Positions 45,798 through 55,157 of a stretch of 64,000 bases of DNA are shown here, one piece after another. Source of the stretch: JAKAAZ01 sp963817855 (lineage in GTDB: Bacteria > Acidobacteriota > Terriglobia > Terriglobales > Acidobacteriaceae); contig CAWFQA010000004.1 of assembly GCA_963817855.1 (NCBI GenBank), positions 310,001-374,000 of the forward strand. The letters are read 5' to 3'. The notes under the pieces are model-generated. The model was given only the letters and a program-made list of their open reading frames with translations, had not been told where the DNA came from and searched no databases. Position 1 is the first letter of the stretch. Each line of letters opens with the position of its first letter. Both the position numbers and the translations under genes were made by a program.

Positions 45798-46832
45798 TTA
45801 CTTCGCTGCCGCGACCGGAGTGCTCAACTCCGCGGTGTCGAGCGCAAGACGCAGGGCGCCCATCAGCTGTGCATCCGATCCAAGCTCGCTGGGGATCAGG
45901 TCGGGTCGTCCGCGGACTGCCCATTGCTGTAGCATCCCCCGCGTGGCAGCGCAAAGCGCGGGATGCAGACCCACGCCGCCGCCGAGCACAAACAATGGGC
46001 AGTTCAGCACCAGCGACATGTTATAGATGGCGTGGGAAAGCATGCGCGCGGACTGCTGCAGAATCGTTTGCGCCAGCGGATCGCCAGCAAGCGCAGCATC
46101 AAATATCTCAGACGCGACCATCTCCCGCGGGAGCGTGGTGTTGTCTGCGGTCCAGAGTTTTTGCCATTCTGCCCGAATGCCTTCGCCGCCAATCATGCTT
46201 TCCAAGGCGCCGGGTTCATCGCGTTTCCGAGGCGCATTCGGCGTGCCGGGCACCAGCATATAACCGATTTCTCCAGCAGCCCAACCTGCGCCGTGGAACA
46301 AGGAGTGGTTCAGCACGATGCCAGCGCCGATACCAGTTCCAATCGCAACAAAAATAAAGTCGCGAGCACCTTTGGTAGCGCCAACCCAGCTTTCGCCGAC
46401 AGCTGCCAGATTCACATCGTTGTCCACCGCCGACGGAATGTTCAGCGCCGCTTCGAGCATTGATGCCAGCGGAACGTCGCGCCATCCGAGCAGATAGGAG
46501 GTTGCGATCACGCGACCTTCCTCGACGTCGGTGACTCCAGGTACGCCAACCGCGATGGCTTGGAGCGAGGTGCGCGGTACGGAGCTCTGCTGCAGCAATC
46601 GTTCGACGCCGTCGCAAATGAGGTTCACAACTGCATCCGCTCCTCGCACACCGGCGGTGGACGACGACCATTTTGCGACGATGACGCCGGCCCGATCGGC
46701 AAGCGCAAGACGCAGGTTGGTTCCGCCGATATCGACTCCGGCGACGTAGCCTGCAACGGCGGGTTGGGTGGTTGAGCTTGTGGCGCCGCGTTGCGTGTAT
46801 TCCAAGGAGTCGCGATTCGGGGAATTTGCCAT
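45798..46832 (-). CDS. ROK-family sugar kinase
   Basis: 344 aa from ATG 46832, which has AGGAG about 12 bases upstream. An ATG at 46865 overlaps the previous stop (ATGA) but has no ribosome site. The phosphate-binding motif DIGGTNLRL (34-42) and the probable catalytic base Asp139 (DNDVN) are present, with GTGIGAGIV and LFVLGGGVG nucleotide motifs. The usual ROK zinc site (CxCGxxGC) is absent; the equivalent stretch reads GEIGYMLVPGTPNAPRKRD. Last gene of an SIS-MFS-ROK operon, so it probably phosphorylates the imported sugar; an amino sugar or hexose is likely. It is a paralogue of the regulator at 49729. Confidence 0.88.
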   Translation of the reverse strand: MANSPNRDSLEYTQRGATSSTTQPAVAGYVAGVDIGGTNLRLALADRAGVIVAKWSSSTAGVRGADAVVNLICDGVERLLQQSSVPRTSLQAIAVGVPGVTDVEEGRVIATSYLLGWRDVPLASMLEAALNIPSAVDNDVNLAAVGESWVGATKGARDFIFVAIGTGIGAGIVLNHSLFHGAGWAAGEIGYMLVPGTPNAPRKRDEPGALESMIGGEGIRAEWQKLWTADNTTLPREMVASEIFDAALAGDPLAQTILQQSARMLSHAIYNMSLVLNCPLFVLGGGVGLHPALCAATRGMLQQWAVRGRPDLIPSELGSDAQLMGALRLALDTAELSTPVAAAK

Positions 46833-46861
46833 TGTCGTAATTTCTCTCCTGGGGATGTCAC

Positions 46862-48274
46862 TCATCGGGCAATTGCGTTCGCCTCGGTGCTAATGCTTTC
46901 CAATTCGCGCCCTTTTGTTTCCGGGATGACGAAGCGGACAAAGAGCAGCGTGAGGATACAAAACCCTGCATAAATGATGAAGGTGTAGGAATTGCCTGCC
47001 GCTTTGATGAGCGACAGAAAGGTAAGGGAAACGATAAAATTGGCCGCACCGGAGGCCAGTGACGCCAGGGCAACTCCGCGGCCACGAACTTGTAACGGGA
47101 AGACCTCCGAAACCAGAATCCACGCAATCGGCCCCATGCTGAAGGCGAAGCAGGTGATGTAGACCATCAGGCAGATGGTGGCGACGACGCCGGGCGCAGC
47201 GCCGAAGGTAGCCTGATTGTGGAAGGAATATGCCAGCGTCAACAGAGAAGCTGTCATCCCGCCGACGCCGACATAGAGCAGCGGTTTGCGTCCTACACGA
47301 TCGACCAGCACCAATGCAATGATGGTAGCGAGCACGTTGGTGATGGCGACCAACAGGGTCGCGAAGATGGCGTTCTTATTGGACGCGATACCGGCGAGTG
47401 AAAAAATCTGCGGGCCATAATACAGGATGGCGTTGATGCCGGTGACTTGTTGCAGAATGAGGAAGCCGACAGCGATGAACAGCGAGATACGCACGGCCGG
47501 ACTCCAGAGCGCGCTCCAGCGGCACTCCACTTTGATCTTCAAGGCAGCCTGAATATCGGCGATCAGCAGGCGAGCACCTTCCGCATCCGTGTAGGTGCGG
47601 AGGACGGATTCAGCATCAGCAATGCGGTGCTGCGCAAACAGCCATCGAGGGCTTTCCGGCAACGTGAGCAGAAGGAGGATGAAGAGCGCCGCCGGCAGGG
47701 CTCCAATGCCAAACATCAGCCGCCAGGCATGTTGGCTGGCCAACCAATAGCCCACCAGGTCGGCCAGCGCAATCCCGATGGTGAGGGCGAATTGGTAGAG
47801 CCCGATCAGCATGCCGCGCGAACGCGGAGGCGCCAGTTCTGATACATAGACAGGCGCCGTGACCGAGGTGAAGCCGACGGCCACGCCCAGCAGGAAACGC
47901 GCGATGATGAGGATGAGGACGTCTGGCGAGGCAAACGCCAGCAGCGATCCGCAAAGAAAAATCGCGCCGCCCCAGAGGAGCGTGGCGCGTCGGCCAATGC
48001 GATCTGTGATGGCGCCGCCGGCGAATGCGCCCGACATTGCGCCGATCAATACCACGCTGACAACCACTTCCTGCATGCGCGTCGAGAGGACAAAAGACTG
48101 GCGCACGTAAACCAGCGCGGCCGCGATCACTCCCATGTCATAGCCGTAAAGGGTGCCGCCGAGCCCCGCGATGAGCGAGACTCGCCAGATAAATCCGCGG
48201 CGTACGTGGGTCTCTGGTGCGAGCGCTGGGGCGGACAAGATTTCCTCCCGATTCAAAAAGGCAGTCATCCTCAC
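46862..48274 (-). CDS. Sugar porter family MFS transporter
   Basis: 470 aa, twelve predicted TM segments. Family motifs: GYDMGVIAAAL in TM1, DRIGRRATLL in the 2-3 loop, PESPRWLFAQ after TM6, QQVTGINAILYYGPQIF in TM7, and PETKGRELESI at the end. The start is either GTG 48274 (overlapping the SIS stop as GTGA) or ATG 48268, two codons later. The gene sits between the SIS protein and ROK kinase genes with overlapping ends, so the three form one operon. Predicted role: inner-membrane uptake of the sugar that the kinase then phosphorylates. Confidence 0.92.
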   Translation of the reverse strand: MRMTAFLNREEILSAPALAPETHVRRGFIWRVSLIAGLGGTLYGYDMGVIAAALVYVRQSFVLSTRMQEVVVSVVLIGAMSGAFAGGAITDRIGRRATLLWGGAIFLCGSLLAFASPDVLILIIARFLLGVAVGFTSVTAPVYVSELAPPRSRGMLIGLYQFALTIGIALADLVGYWLASQHAWRLMFGIGALPAALFILLLLTLPESPRWLFAQHRIADAESVLRTYTDAEGARLLIADIQAALKIKVECRWSALWSPAVRISLFIAVGFLILQQVTGINAILYYGPQIFSLAGIASNKNAIFATLLVAITNVLATIIALVLVDRVGRKPLLYVGVGGMTASLLTLAYSFHNQATFGAAPGVVATICLMVYITCFAFSMGPIAWILVSEVFPLQVRGRGVALASLASGAANFIVSLTFLSLIKAAGNSYTFIIYAGFCILTLLFVRFVIPETKGRELESISTEANAIAR

Positions 48275-49359
48275 TGCGCCATCACGCCGTATTCAAACCG
48301 CGGAGGCAGGCGGCAACCGGTTCGTTCCACCATGCCGAGCGTGAGCGCCTGCGGCACCAGCAGAGAAGTAATCGCTTCCCACGGCTCCGGAACGGCATCC
48401 ATGCGGACAGGAAAAAGCTTCTCCGTCTTCGGATGATCTTCGCTTGAGACGAGCACGACTTTCCCTCCGCGACGATTGCACTCTTCTGCGAGTTTGATGC
48501 CCAAGCCGGCAACGCGACCGAGAGCGAAAATAATCGCCACGTGCGAACCATCCACATCCAGGTTGGGGCCATGTTTGAAGCCCGCGCCAGTGTGCGCCGC
48601 TGCGCGATGTCCGCTCATTTCGCGAATACAGAGCGCGCTCATGATGGCAGCGCCGTGGGCGGACCCTCGACCGATGACCTCAATGTTGGCGGCACCACGG
48701 CAAAACGATTCGAGCTCACTGCGCTTCGCAAGGATGGGGTCCAGGGCGGCAGCAAAAACATTCGCTGCACGTTCTGCGTCATCCTCCCACGGTCGTTCGA
48801 CTATCTCGGATGCGAGGATGATGGCGACAGCGGTGGAGTTGGTGTAAGTTTTTGTCGCGTTGCCATATTCCGGGCCTGCCAGAATTGGGAGACAATTCCG
48901 CGTCATGTTCCAACAGGTGCTTGCGGGATTATTGCAGATCAGGCCGAGTGAGCGATTCTCGCCGGCCTTCATCAATTCGACCAGCTCAGCACTTTCGCCG
49001 GAGGTGGTGAGAAGAACAGAAAGAGCTGCATCGTTCCACACGGGCTGAGCGTAGTGCAGCCATTCGCCGGCATCTGCAGAAAAAGAGGGCCTGCCATGTG
49101 TCGTCAACACGACAGACGCACTGAAAGAGGAACAGTACGATGCGCCCATTCCGATGAACATGACGGGTCCTGGCTTTTGAGATAGCCGACGAAAGTTCTT
49201 CAGTTGGGAGCGAAGTTCCGGATCGCTGCGATAAGCGCGAATCAAGTCCCGGAGGCGTTGCGGCTGCTCCCGGCACTCGATTTCAAGGATCTGAGTTCCA
49301 GTGGCGTGCAGCAGGTGCGCCGGAGGCTCAACCCCATTAATCCAGCGAGGTGTTTCCAT
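48271..49359 (-). CDS. SIS-domain protein, GlmS C-terminal/AgaS-like sugar phosphate isomerase or deaminase
   Basis: 362 aa from ATG 49359; GGGAG 8 bases upstream decides this over a GTG at 49374 that would bury the ribosome site. Two SIS domains: about 55-190 (FIGMGASYCSS, LLTTSGESAELVELM) and about 220-340 (VIGRGSAHGAA, REMSGHRAAAHTGAGFKHGP). The second resembles the isomerase half of glucosamine-6-phosphate synthase, but no glutaminase domain is present. Such stand-alone proteins are often amino-sugar phosphate deaminases or isomerases. First gene of the operon with the transporter and kinase; divergent from the ROK repressor. Exact substrate not determined. Confidence 0.85.
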   Translation of the reverse strand: METPRWINGVEPPAHLLHATGTQILEIECREQPQRLRDLIRAYRSDPELRSQLKNFRRLSQKPGPVMFIGMGASYCSSFSASVVLTTHGRPSFSADAGEWLHYAQPVWNDAALSVLLTTSGESAELVELMKAGENRSLGLICNNPASTCWNMTRNCLPILAGPEYGNATKTYTNSTAVAIILASEIVERPWEDDAERAANVFAAALDPILAKRSELESFCRGAANIEVIGRGSAHGAAIMSALCIREMSGHRAAAHTGAGFKHGPNLDVDGSHVAIIFALGRVAGLGIKLAEECNRRGGKVVLVSSEDHPKTEKLFPVRMDAVPEPWEAITSLLVPQALTLGMVERTGCRLPPRFEYGVMAQ

Positions 49360-49728
49360 ATTTACGTCTCCCACGACATCGTCCTCAAATGATGAGAGTC
49401 CGCAAATAGCTGGGATCTCGTGCTGCTGGGTTACGGCACAAAGTGCGATTTAGGCCGTGAAATCCGCCCCAATTTTACGATCATTTTGTAGCAAACGACC
49501 TTCAACAAATGGAAGCAAGTATAAAGACGAACCGCCAATAAGAACGGTCGAGTCCTCTCCTGACGAGACTTCTTAATGATTCTTTAGTATCCAGCGGAAG
49601 ACGCCAGAATGCAAGCGGTTCTTTTTGTAAGGAAAGTTTGCAAAGTTGGTATTCTGGAGGCTTTATCGGATGACGTACGCGCCATGGATGGCATATAGTA
49701 GCCCTCAGATTCCCGTCTCCGGAACGAA
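49360..49728. promoter_or_regulatory. 369-bp divergent control region between the sugar operon and the ROK repressor
   Basis: No credible gene lies here. On the plus strand ATGACG (49670-49675), 18 bases, TATAGT (49694-49699) is a possible sigma-70 promoter for the repressor. The region is more AT-rich than its surroundings (for example near 49471-49490 and 49570-49590). I could not identify a clear long palindrome for the ROK regulator, nor a strong promoter for the leftward operon. Confidence 0.4.
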
Positions 49729-50943
49729 ATGAAGAGAAAAAAAATCCCACTTGGCCGTCCATCGGTTCTGCGCCACACGAACGCCCACGGCATTTTGAAG
49801 TTATTGCGCGAATTTGGCTCGTGTTCACGAGCGGATCTGGTCCGGGCTTCAGGACTGAGCGCTCCCACGGTTACGAATGTCGTGAAAGACTTGTTGCAGA
49901 AAGGCCTGGTTGAGCCGCTGGGCGAGGGCCAGTCGAGCGGAGGACGTCCACCGGATATGATCCGCTTTCATGCGGAAAGGGGCTGCTTGCTGGCCGTGCA
50001 GATTTCCGCGGCAAACCTCTCCTTTCTGCTGACCGATTTGAATGGAATTGAGTTGGAAGCGGATAAGCTCCCGTTGACGGATTGCAACACAACGCCCGCG
50101 TCGGTGTGTCGGTATATCGAAAAAGGATTGAAGCTGCTGCTGCGAAAACAGAAGAAGACACGGGATCAATTATTGGCGATTGTGGTCGGCGTGCCGGCGA
50201 TCACAAATGTGAACGAGGGCACCGTGCTGGCCATCAGCACGCTGGAAGCCTGGAGATCCGTGCCTCTTCGCGCCATGCTAAGCAAGGTGGTCCACTGTGC
50301 TGTCATTTTGGAAAACGACATTAACCTGGCCGCACAGGGAGAGCAGTTCTGCGGTGCGGCACAATCGGAGAAGGATTTTGTGTTGATCGACATTGGAGAC
50401 AATGTCGGTGCGGGCGTTTTTCTGGATGGCAGAATTCATCATGGTTCGCAGTGGTCGGCCGGAGAAATCGGTTATATGCGTTTGCCGGGAACTTCGCGCA
50501 GACAGCCCACCATTCACGAGTTTGGCGAGTTGGAAATGGTGTTGACGAGCCGAGGAATATTGGAGAGTTGGCACGAAGCCAGTCGGAAGCAGGGCAAAGG
50601 TGAAAACTCCGCAGTCGATCAAGTAAACGCGACTGCGATATTGGACCTGGCCCGTGCCGGCGACGTACGCGCAAAGAAAATTGTCCGTAAGAGAGCAGAG
50701 GTTGTGGCGGACATCATCGTCGACTTTTCCTTGATTCTGAATCCAAACCTGATCCTTCTGGGCGGGGAAGTTGGAGGACATCCAGCGCTGATTGAAGTTG
50801 TGCGGCAGCAACTGCTTGGGAGTGAATTCGCAGTGCCGAGAATTGTCTCCGGCACCCAAGGAAACCGCGCTGTGCTTTGGGGGGCGATTGCTCTTGCACT
50901 GGAGGCCATTCCTTCCGTGCTGCTGCCGGATCCGCCCATGTAG
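49729..50943 (+). CDS. ROK-family transcriptional repressor (NagC/Mlc/XylR type)
   Basis: 404 aa. An N-terminal winged helix (about 17-70: NAHGILKLLREFGSCSRADL, SAPTVTNVVKDLL) precedes a ROK domain. The ATP-binding motif DxGGTxxR is lost (here LLAVQISAANLSFLLTDLNG), so it should bind but not phosphorylate a sugar. The sequence NVNEGTVLAISTLEAWRSVP and GEIGYMRLPGT match the kinase at 45798 closely, so the two are paralogues. It diverges from the SIS-MFS-ROK operon and is the obvious candidate repressor. The zinc CxCGxxGC site is absent here as well. Ribosome site is weak (GGAACGAA). Confidence 0.88.
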   Translation: MKRKKIPLGRPSVLRHTNAHGILKLLREFGSCSRADLVRASGLSAPTVTNVVKDLLQKGLVEPLGEGQSSGGRPPDMIRFHAERGCLLAVQISAANLSFLLTDLNGIELEADKLPLTDCNTTPASVCRYIEKGLKLLLRKQKKTRDQLLAIVVGVPAITNVNEGTVLAISTLEAWRSVPLRAMLSKVVHCAVILENDINLAAQGEQFCGAAQSEKDFVLIDIGDNVGAGVFLDGRIHHGSQWSAGEIGYMRLPGTSRRQPTIHEFGELEMVLTSRGILESWHEASRKQGKGENSAVDQVNATAILDLARAGDVRAKKIVRKRAEVVADIIVDFSLILNPNLILLGGEVGGHPALIEVVRQQLLGSEFAVPRIVSGTQGNRAVLWGAIALALEAIPSVLLPDPPM

Positions 50944-51142
50944 TCCCGGTCGCTCGCGGCCGGATTTGCGTCCCGAATCTAAACCATGTGCAAGAGATGC
51001 GGCATGGCTGGTCACCTTGACACCCCGATTTACGATGTGCTCCACTGGCAACCATTACGGACTTTATTTTAGAAAGTTACAAACTGCTCAGCGCCGCAGG
51101 AGCCCAAGGGGAATGCAAAGTCGAAGGAGAACGATCGGAAGC

Positions 51143-51946
51143 ATGATGACGCGACGGAATTTCGTGAAGATGTCCACCGCAATGGGGCTGATCAGCGTCG
51201 TCTCTCCGCTTCGTGCGCTCAATCCACTGAACATCGGGGTGGGGACGTTCAGCTATCATAATCTTTCCATCGAAGACATGATCGTTCAGCTGAAGGCGCT
51301 GCGTATCCTCGAAATCGAGATGTCCCGTGGTGAGTTGATGCTGCTGAGCCATCCCAAGGCTGAGATGTTTCGCAGCGCTCGAGAGAAACTGGACCGAGCC
51401 GGCATTCGTTGTGTCTCGTATTACGCGGCGACGATCAAGGATGCCGGCGATATTGGGGATGCGGTGCGCTTTGCAAAACTGCTTGGAAGCACCAATATCA
51501 CCGGCGACGGAACGGAACCGGTTCTGAAGCAGATCGACCAGCGATTGACCCAGGCAGGCTTGACTTTCGGGCTGCACAATCATTTCTTTGCGAACGTTAA
51601 TTTCCCATACCAGAGCCCGGAACAAGTTCTGCGAGCGATCTCCGGACTTTCGAAGACAATGGGAGCGACCGCGGACAGTGGGCAATTCGCCTCCTGTGGC
51701 TATGACCCGGCGGACGCCATCCGCAAACTGGCGCCCCGCCTGCGCATGGTGCATTTGAAGGATGTGAAGGCGAAGGGAAGCGATGTGAACACGCTGCTGG
51801 GCCATGGAATTGCGAACATTCCCGCGGTCATGCGGGAACTGCATCGTCAGAATTTTGCGGGATTGGTCGCAGTCGAATACGAAAAAGAAGGGCCCGTGGA
51901 TCAGGATATGGCGAAAGAAATTGCGTACGCGAGAAGCCTTGCGTAA
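51143..51946 (+). CDS. Tat-exported sugar phosphate isomerase/epimerase-like TIM-barrel protein
   Basis: 267 aa. Start ATG ATG at 51143 with AAGGAGA 12 bases upstream; the frame remains open upstream to 50792, but that stretch runs into the previous gene's 3' end. The N-terminus has a twin-arginine signal (TRRNFVKM and a hydrophobic segment), so export in folded form is expected. The rest matches the AP-endonuclease-2/xylose-isomerase-like barrel, with likely metal ligands in LHNHF, ADSGQF, MVHLKDVK and VEYEKEG. The family covers sugar epimerases and isomerases, often hosted in carbohydrate loci. The repressor gene ends 199 bases before it. Substrate unknown. Confidence 0.85.
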   Translation: MMTRRNFVKMSTAMGLISVVSPLRALNPLNIGVGTFSYHNLSIEDMIVQLKALRILEIEMSRGELMLLSHPKAEMFRSAREKLDRAGIRCVSYYAATIKDAGDIGDAVRFAKLLGSTNITGDGTEPVLKQIDQRLTQAGLTFGLHNHFFANVNFPYQSPEQVLRAISGLSKTMGATADSGQFASCGYDPADAIRKLAPRLRMVHLKDVKAKGSDVNTLLGHGIANIPAVMRELHRQNFAGLVAVEYEKEGPVDQDMAKEIAYARSLA

Positions 51947-51982
51947 TCGCGGCGCGGATCGGGCCGCTGGAGGAAACTAACA

Positions 51983-53119
51983 ATGCGAAAACTATTGCTG
52001 CTGGCGCTGGCCGGGATGATGTCGCTGACGGTATATGCTCAGCAAGCGCATCCCATCCTGGCTCTGGGATCTCCCGCACCGAACTTTGAACTGCCGGGAG
52101 TGGACGGGAAGATTCACAAACTTAACGATTACGCCAATAGCAAGGTTCTGGCAGTGGTGTTTACCTGCGACCATTGCCCCATCGCCCAGATGTACGAGCA
52201 GCGTATCGAAAAGCTGTATGAGGACTATGGAAAGCGGGGTGTCGCCTTGGTGGCGATCATGGGCAATGACCCGAAGGCGACTTTGATCGGAGAATTGGAT
52301 TCCTCCGATATTGGCGACACGCTGGCGGAGATGAAGATCCGCGTCAAGTACAAGCACCTTCATTATCCCTACCTGTACGACGGCGCGACCCAGTCGGTGG
52401 CCGATGCCTATGGACCGCAAGCCACGCCACACGTCTTCATCTTCGACCAGAGTCGGTATCTACGGTATGAAGGTCGTTTCGATAACAGCTACCGCATCGA
52501 GAAAGTCAAGACACATGACGCGCAGAACGCGATTGATGCGCTGTTGGCGGGTAAGCCGGTGCCGGTGACACATACGGCCGTGTTTGGCTGCTCGACAAAA
52601 TGGAAAGACAAGGAACCATTGCGCGAGGCCAATCAGGAAAAGATAGAGGCGCAGCCAGTTAGCGTGGAACTCGTCGATGCCGCAGGGTTGAAAAAGCTGC
52701 GTGCGAATGCCGGTGACAACTACACCCTCGTCAGCTTTTGGGCGACGTGGTGCGGCTCCTGCGTTGAGGAATTCTCCGATCTGCAGGACACGTTTCGCAT
52801 GTACGACGACCGAGGATTTCAGCTGGTGACCGTATCGGCAAATACACCGGATGAAAAAGCGGGCGTGCTGCGGTTCTTACAGCGGAAACACGCCACCAGT
52901 CGCAACCTGCTATTCGCATCCGACAATACCGAGGCGCTGCAGGCAGCGTTCGATCCGCAGTGGCAGTCGGCTGTGCCGTACACGGTTTTGCTGGCTCCGG
53001 GCGGGAAGATTCTCTACAGTACCGTCGGGTCGGTCGACATTCTGGAATTGCGGCGTAAAATTCTGGCGGCGATGCCTTCCGATTATATTGGCTTCAACAA
53101 ATACTGGATGGGGAACTGA
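51983..53119 (+). CDS. Exported protein with two thioredoxin-fold domains (redoxin + TlpA-like)
   Basis: 378 aa with a signal peptide (1-19, ending VYAQQ). Domain 1 (about 25-195) is AhpC/TSA-like with Cys62-X-X-Cys65 (TCDHC), then a stretch typical of redoxins (GPQATPHVFIFD). Domain 2 (about 225-365) is TlpA/ResA-like with Cys257-X-X-Cys260 (WATWCGSC) and a cis-Pro region (AVPYTVLLAPGG). Both active sites are complete. Such proteins act in periplasmic thiol-disulfide exchange. Spacing to the flanking genes is 36 bases upstream and 6 downstream, so it probably belongs to one transcription unit from 51143 to 54265. Confidence 0.88.
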   Translation: MRKLLLLALAGMMSLTVYAQQAHPILALGSPAPNFELPGVDGKIHKLNDYANSKVLAVVFTCDHCPIAQMYEQRIEKLYEDYGKRGVALVAIMGNDPKATLIGELDSSDIGDTLAEMKIRVKYKHLHYPYLYDGATQSVADAYGPQATPHVFIFDQSRYLRYEGRFDNSYRIEKVKTHDAQNAIDALLAGKPVPVTHTAVFGCSTKWKDKEPLREANQEKIEAQPVSVELVDAAGLKKLRANAGDNYTLVSFWATWCGSCVEEFSDLQDTFRMYDDRGFQLVTVSANTPDEKAGVLRFLQRKHATSRNLLFASDNTEALQAAFDPQWQSAVPYTVLLAPGGKILYSTVGSVDILELRRKILAAMPSDYIGFNKYWMGN

Positions 53120-53125
53120 TCGGCA

Positions 53126-54265
53126 ATGGGCGCGACGATGCATGTTTATACCAGGAAACGTCCGGATTCTGGTTGCCGCGCAATGGCTGTCATTGCCACC
53201 ACAGCGGCGCTGGCGATCGGGATGAGCGGTTGTGCACAGAAGAAGGTTGCCGCCACGATCCCTCCAGCGGCTGCGACTGCACCCACGCTGGCAGGGACCT
53301 CGGGTCCAGTCTGCCCGCCGGAAGTCGCACAGGCATTTCCGCCAAATCCGGCGCCGCGGCTTGTCGAGTACTTCTTCCTGGATAAGGGCAAGCACTACGC
53401 GAACTACGCGACGCAAATCAATTTTGGAAAGATGACGCACCTGAATCTCGCATTCGGAGTTCCGCCGAAGTGCGACGACGTCTGTAGCGCGAGCAGCGAC
53501 ATGACGTTTTCCATTCCCGGTCAAAATGATGCCGATATCGCAGCGATTGTGTCAGCTGCGCATGCAGCGGGCGTGAAGATCATTCTATCGATTGGCGGTG
53601 GGGGTGGCGATCAGAGAATCATTCAGTTTTACAATGCTGGACTATCGAGCGAGTTGGTGAACTCCCTGGACAAGTTTGTTGCGGAGTATGGATTCGATGG
53701 GATCGATCTGGACATCGAAGACTCCAGCAATATGGGCGCGCCGTTTGGCACGTTTGTGAATGCGTTGATGGCGAAATTTCATCCAGAGGGGAAGATTGTC
53801 ACGGCTGCGGTTGCGAAATATCTGCAGAGTTCCATGCCCGAAGCGGCATTACATCAGTTCGACTTCATCAATGTGATGACGTATTCGTCCTATGACCAGG
53901 CGCTGAGTTCACTGCAGTTTTATTCCGTGGATGAAAAGATCGCGAGGTACAAGATTATTCTGGGCGTACCGTTTTTTGGCTCGATCGCGGATGATTCAAA
54001 AGAAGAGAGCTACCAAACAATTCTGGCCGCTTATCCAAACGCGTGGAAGGTAGATCTAGTCGGAGGTGGTCCGCTCGACGATGGGCAGGCATTTCGCTAT
54101 GCCGGTGAGGCAACGATGGCGCGCGAGACATTGCTGGGCGAGCAATATGGCGGTGTGATGCTCTGGTCGATCCTGGGGGATGCCGCGGCGCCGCATTCAC
54201 TGTTGACCATCATTCAGAACAACCTGAACACGAGCCACGCGGCGCAGGCGGCGGGGAATCCATAG
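53126..54265 (+). CDS. GH18 chitinase-like lipoprotein
   Basis: 379 aa. A hydrophobic segment ending MSGCAQ fits a lipoprotein signal with the lipidated Cys at residue 36. The GH18 catalytic motif DGIDLDIE (191-198) is intact, with Glu198 as the acid; SIGGGGG (155-161) and MTYSS (about residues 251-255) are the other family markers. A chitin, peptidoglycan or related GlcNAc substrate is expected. The amino-sugar-like uptake genes nearby (45.8-50.9 kb) make a chitin connection possible, but that is inference. ATG 53126 (6 bases after the previous stop) or 53138; neither has a strong ribosome site. Confidence 0.85.
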   Translation: MGATMHVYTRKRPDSGCRAMAVIATTAALAIGMSGCAQKKVAATIPPAAATAPTLAGTSGPVCPPEVAQAFPPNPAPRLVEYFFLDKGKHYANYATQINFGKMTHLNLAFGVPPKCDDVCSASSDMTFSIPGQNDADIAAIVSAAHAAGVKIILSIGGGGGDQRIIQFYNAGLSSELVNSLDKFVAEYGFDGIDLDIEDSSNMGAPFGTFVNALMAKFHPEGKIVTAAVAKYLQSSMPEAALHQFDFINVMTYSSYDQALSSLQFYSVDEKIARYKIILGVPFFGSIADDSKEESYQTILAAYPNAWKVDLVGGGPLDDGQAFRYAGEATMARETLLGEQYGGVMLWSILGDAAAPHSLLTIIQNNLNTSHAAQAAGNP

Positions 54266-54295
54266 CCACGGTTTCGGTGGTGCTCCAGCGAGTCG

Positions 54296-55057
54296 TTATT
54301 TTGTGCGTCCGCCTAGCCACAATAACGCGTTCTCAAAGAAACGATCCTGTACCGCGCTGGTGAGAATTTTGTTGCCGTGGCCCATGTTGGTGTAGATCAT
54401 TTTGTACTTTGTGTTGGTCCACGTGACAGGAACGTCGCCGCCTATAAGCGTGTCTTTGAACCCGATTGGGTAGTTCGACGGCGCGAGCGTCATCAGCACC
54501 TTGATACCCGGAGTGTCGCGGGGGTCAGGCTTCCAGCTATACCACTCGTTCGCAGGTGACAAAAAACTATGCGGCAGGCCTTTCACAATGGGACTGGTCG
54601 GATCGTCGATGTTGAGAGTGGCAGGCAACGGCGGCCAGCTGTTGCCGGAAAATACCGTTCCTAGAAAATCAGCAAACCAGGGCCAGACAGCTCGATTATC
54701 CATCCAACCGGCGATATGAAAGCCCAGCCATGCACCGCCATGTTCCATGTAATTTTGGAAAGCGGCGCGCTGTGCGGGCATGGATGGCGCTTCATCCAGC
54801 CACAGGACAACCTGATACTGTTTCAGAGTAACCGGATTCATGTCATTCCAATTGGAAGTCGCCTTGAAGTCGAAGTGATCGCGCTTTGCCATTCTCTGGA
54901 AAAACGGGATTGCCTGCATGGCGAAATCGACGTGATCCAGTTCGACGTTGGTGGAGTAGAAGGCGAGAACATGAAAGGTTCGAGTCTGGGCGAAGGCCGT
55001 GACTCCCGAGCAGGCCAGAAGCGCGAGCTGGCAGAAGGTGTAGAAGCGGCGAATCAC
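54296..55057 (-). CDS. ThuA-like domain protein, secreted
   Basis: 253 aa with a signal peptide (1-23, ending VTAFAQ). ThuA (class I glutamine amidotransferase-like) fold markers are FHVLAFYSTNVELDH, YQVVLWLDE, FQNYMEHGGAWLGFH and MGHGNKI. ThuA was named for trehalose utilisation, but its biochemical role is not settled; many homologues are extracellular and linked to carbohydrate use. It faces the GH18-like gene tail to tail, with 30 bases between the stops, and shares a 100-base divergent region with the beta-propeller gene at 55158. Confidence 0.85.
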   Translation of the reverse strand: MIRRFYTFCQLALLACSGVTAFAQTRTFHVLAFYSTNVELDHVDFAMQAIPFFQRMAKRDHFDFKATSNWNDMNPVTLKQYQVVLWLDEAPSMPAQRAAFQNYMEHGGAWLGFHIAGWMDNRAVWPWFADFLGTVFSGNSWPPLPATLNIDDPTSPIVKGLPHSFLSPANEWYSWKPDPRDTPGIKVLMTLAPSNYPIGFKDTLIGGDVPVTWTNTKYKMIYTNMGHGNKILTSAVQDRFFENALLWLGGRTK

Positions 55058-55157
55058 GTCTCAGCCTTTCCTGGGCAGTAGCGGAACGTGGTGGGCGGTT
55101 CGACAGACAACTTTCTAACGAGGGATAATTTAGTCCACAACGAGGTTTTATCACAAC

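Noticed and set aside
50944..51000. Terminator hairpin (CCGG repeats) after the ROK repressor
   Set aside because: The stem is only about 4 bp with a long loop, and no T-run follows.
50792..51142. N-terminal extension of the TIM-barrel protein upstream of the Tat signal
   Set aside because: The stretch overlaps the 3' end of the ROK repressor in another frame, and a proper Tat signal with an upstream ribosome site begins at 51143.
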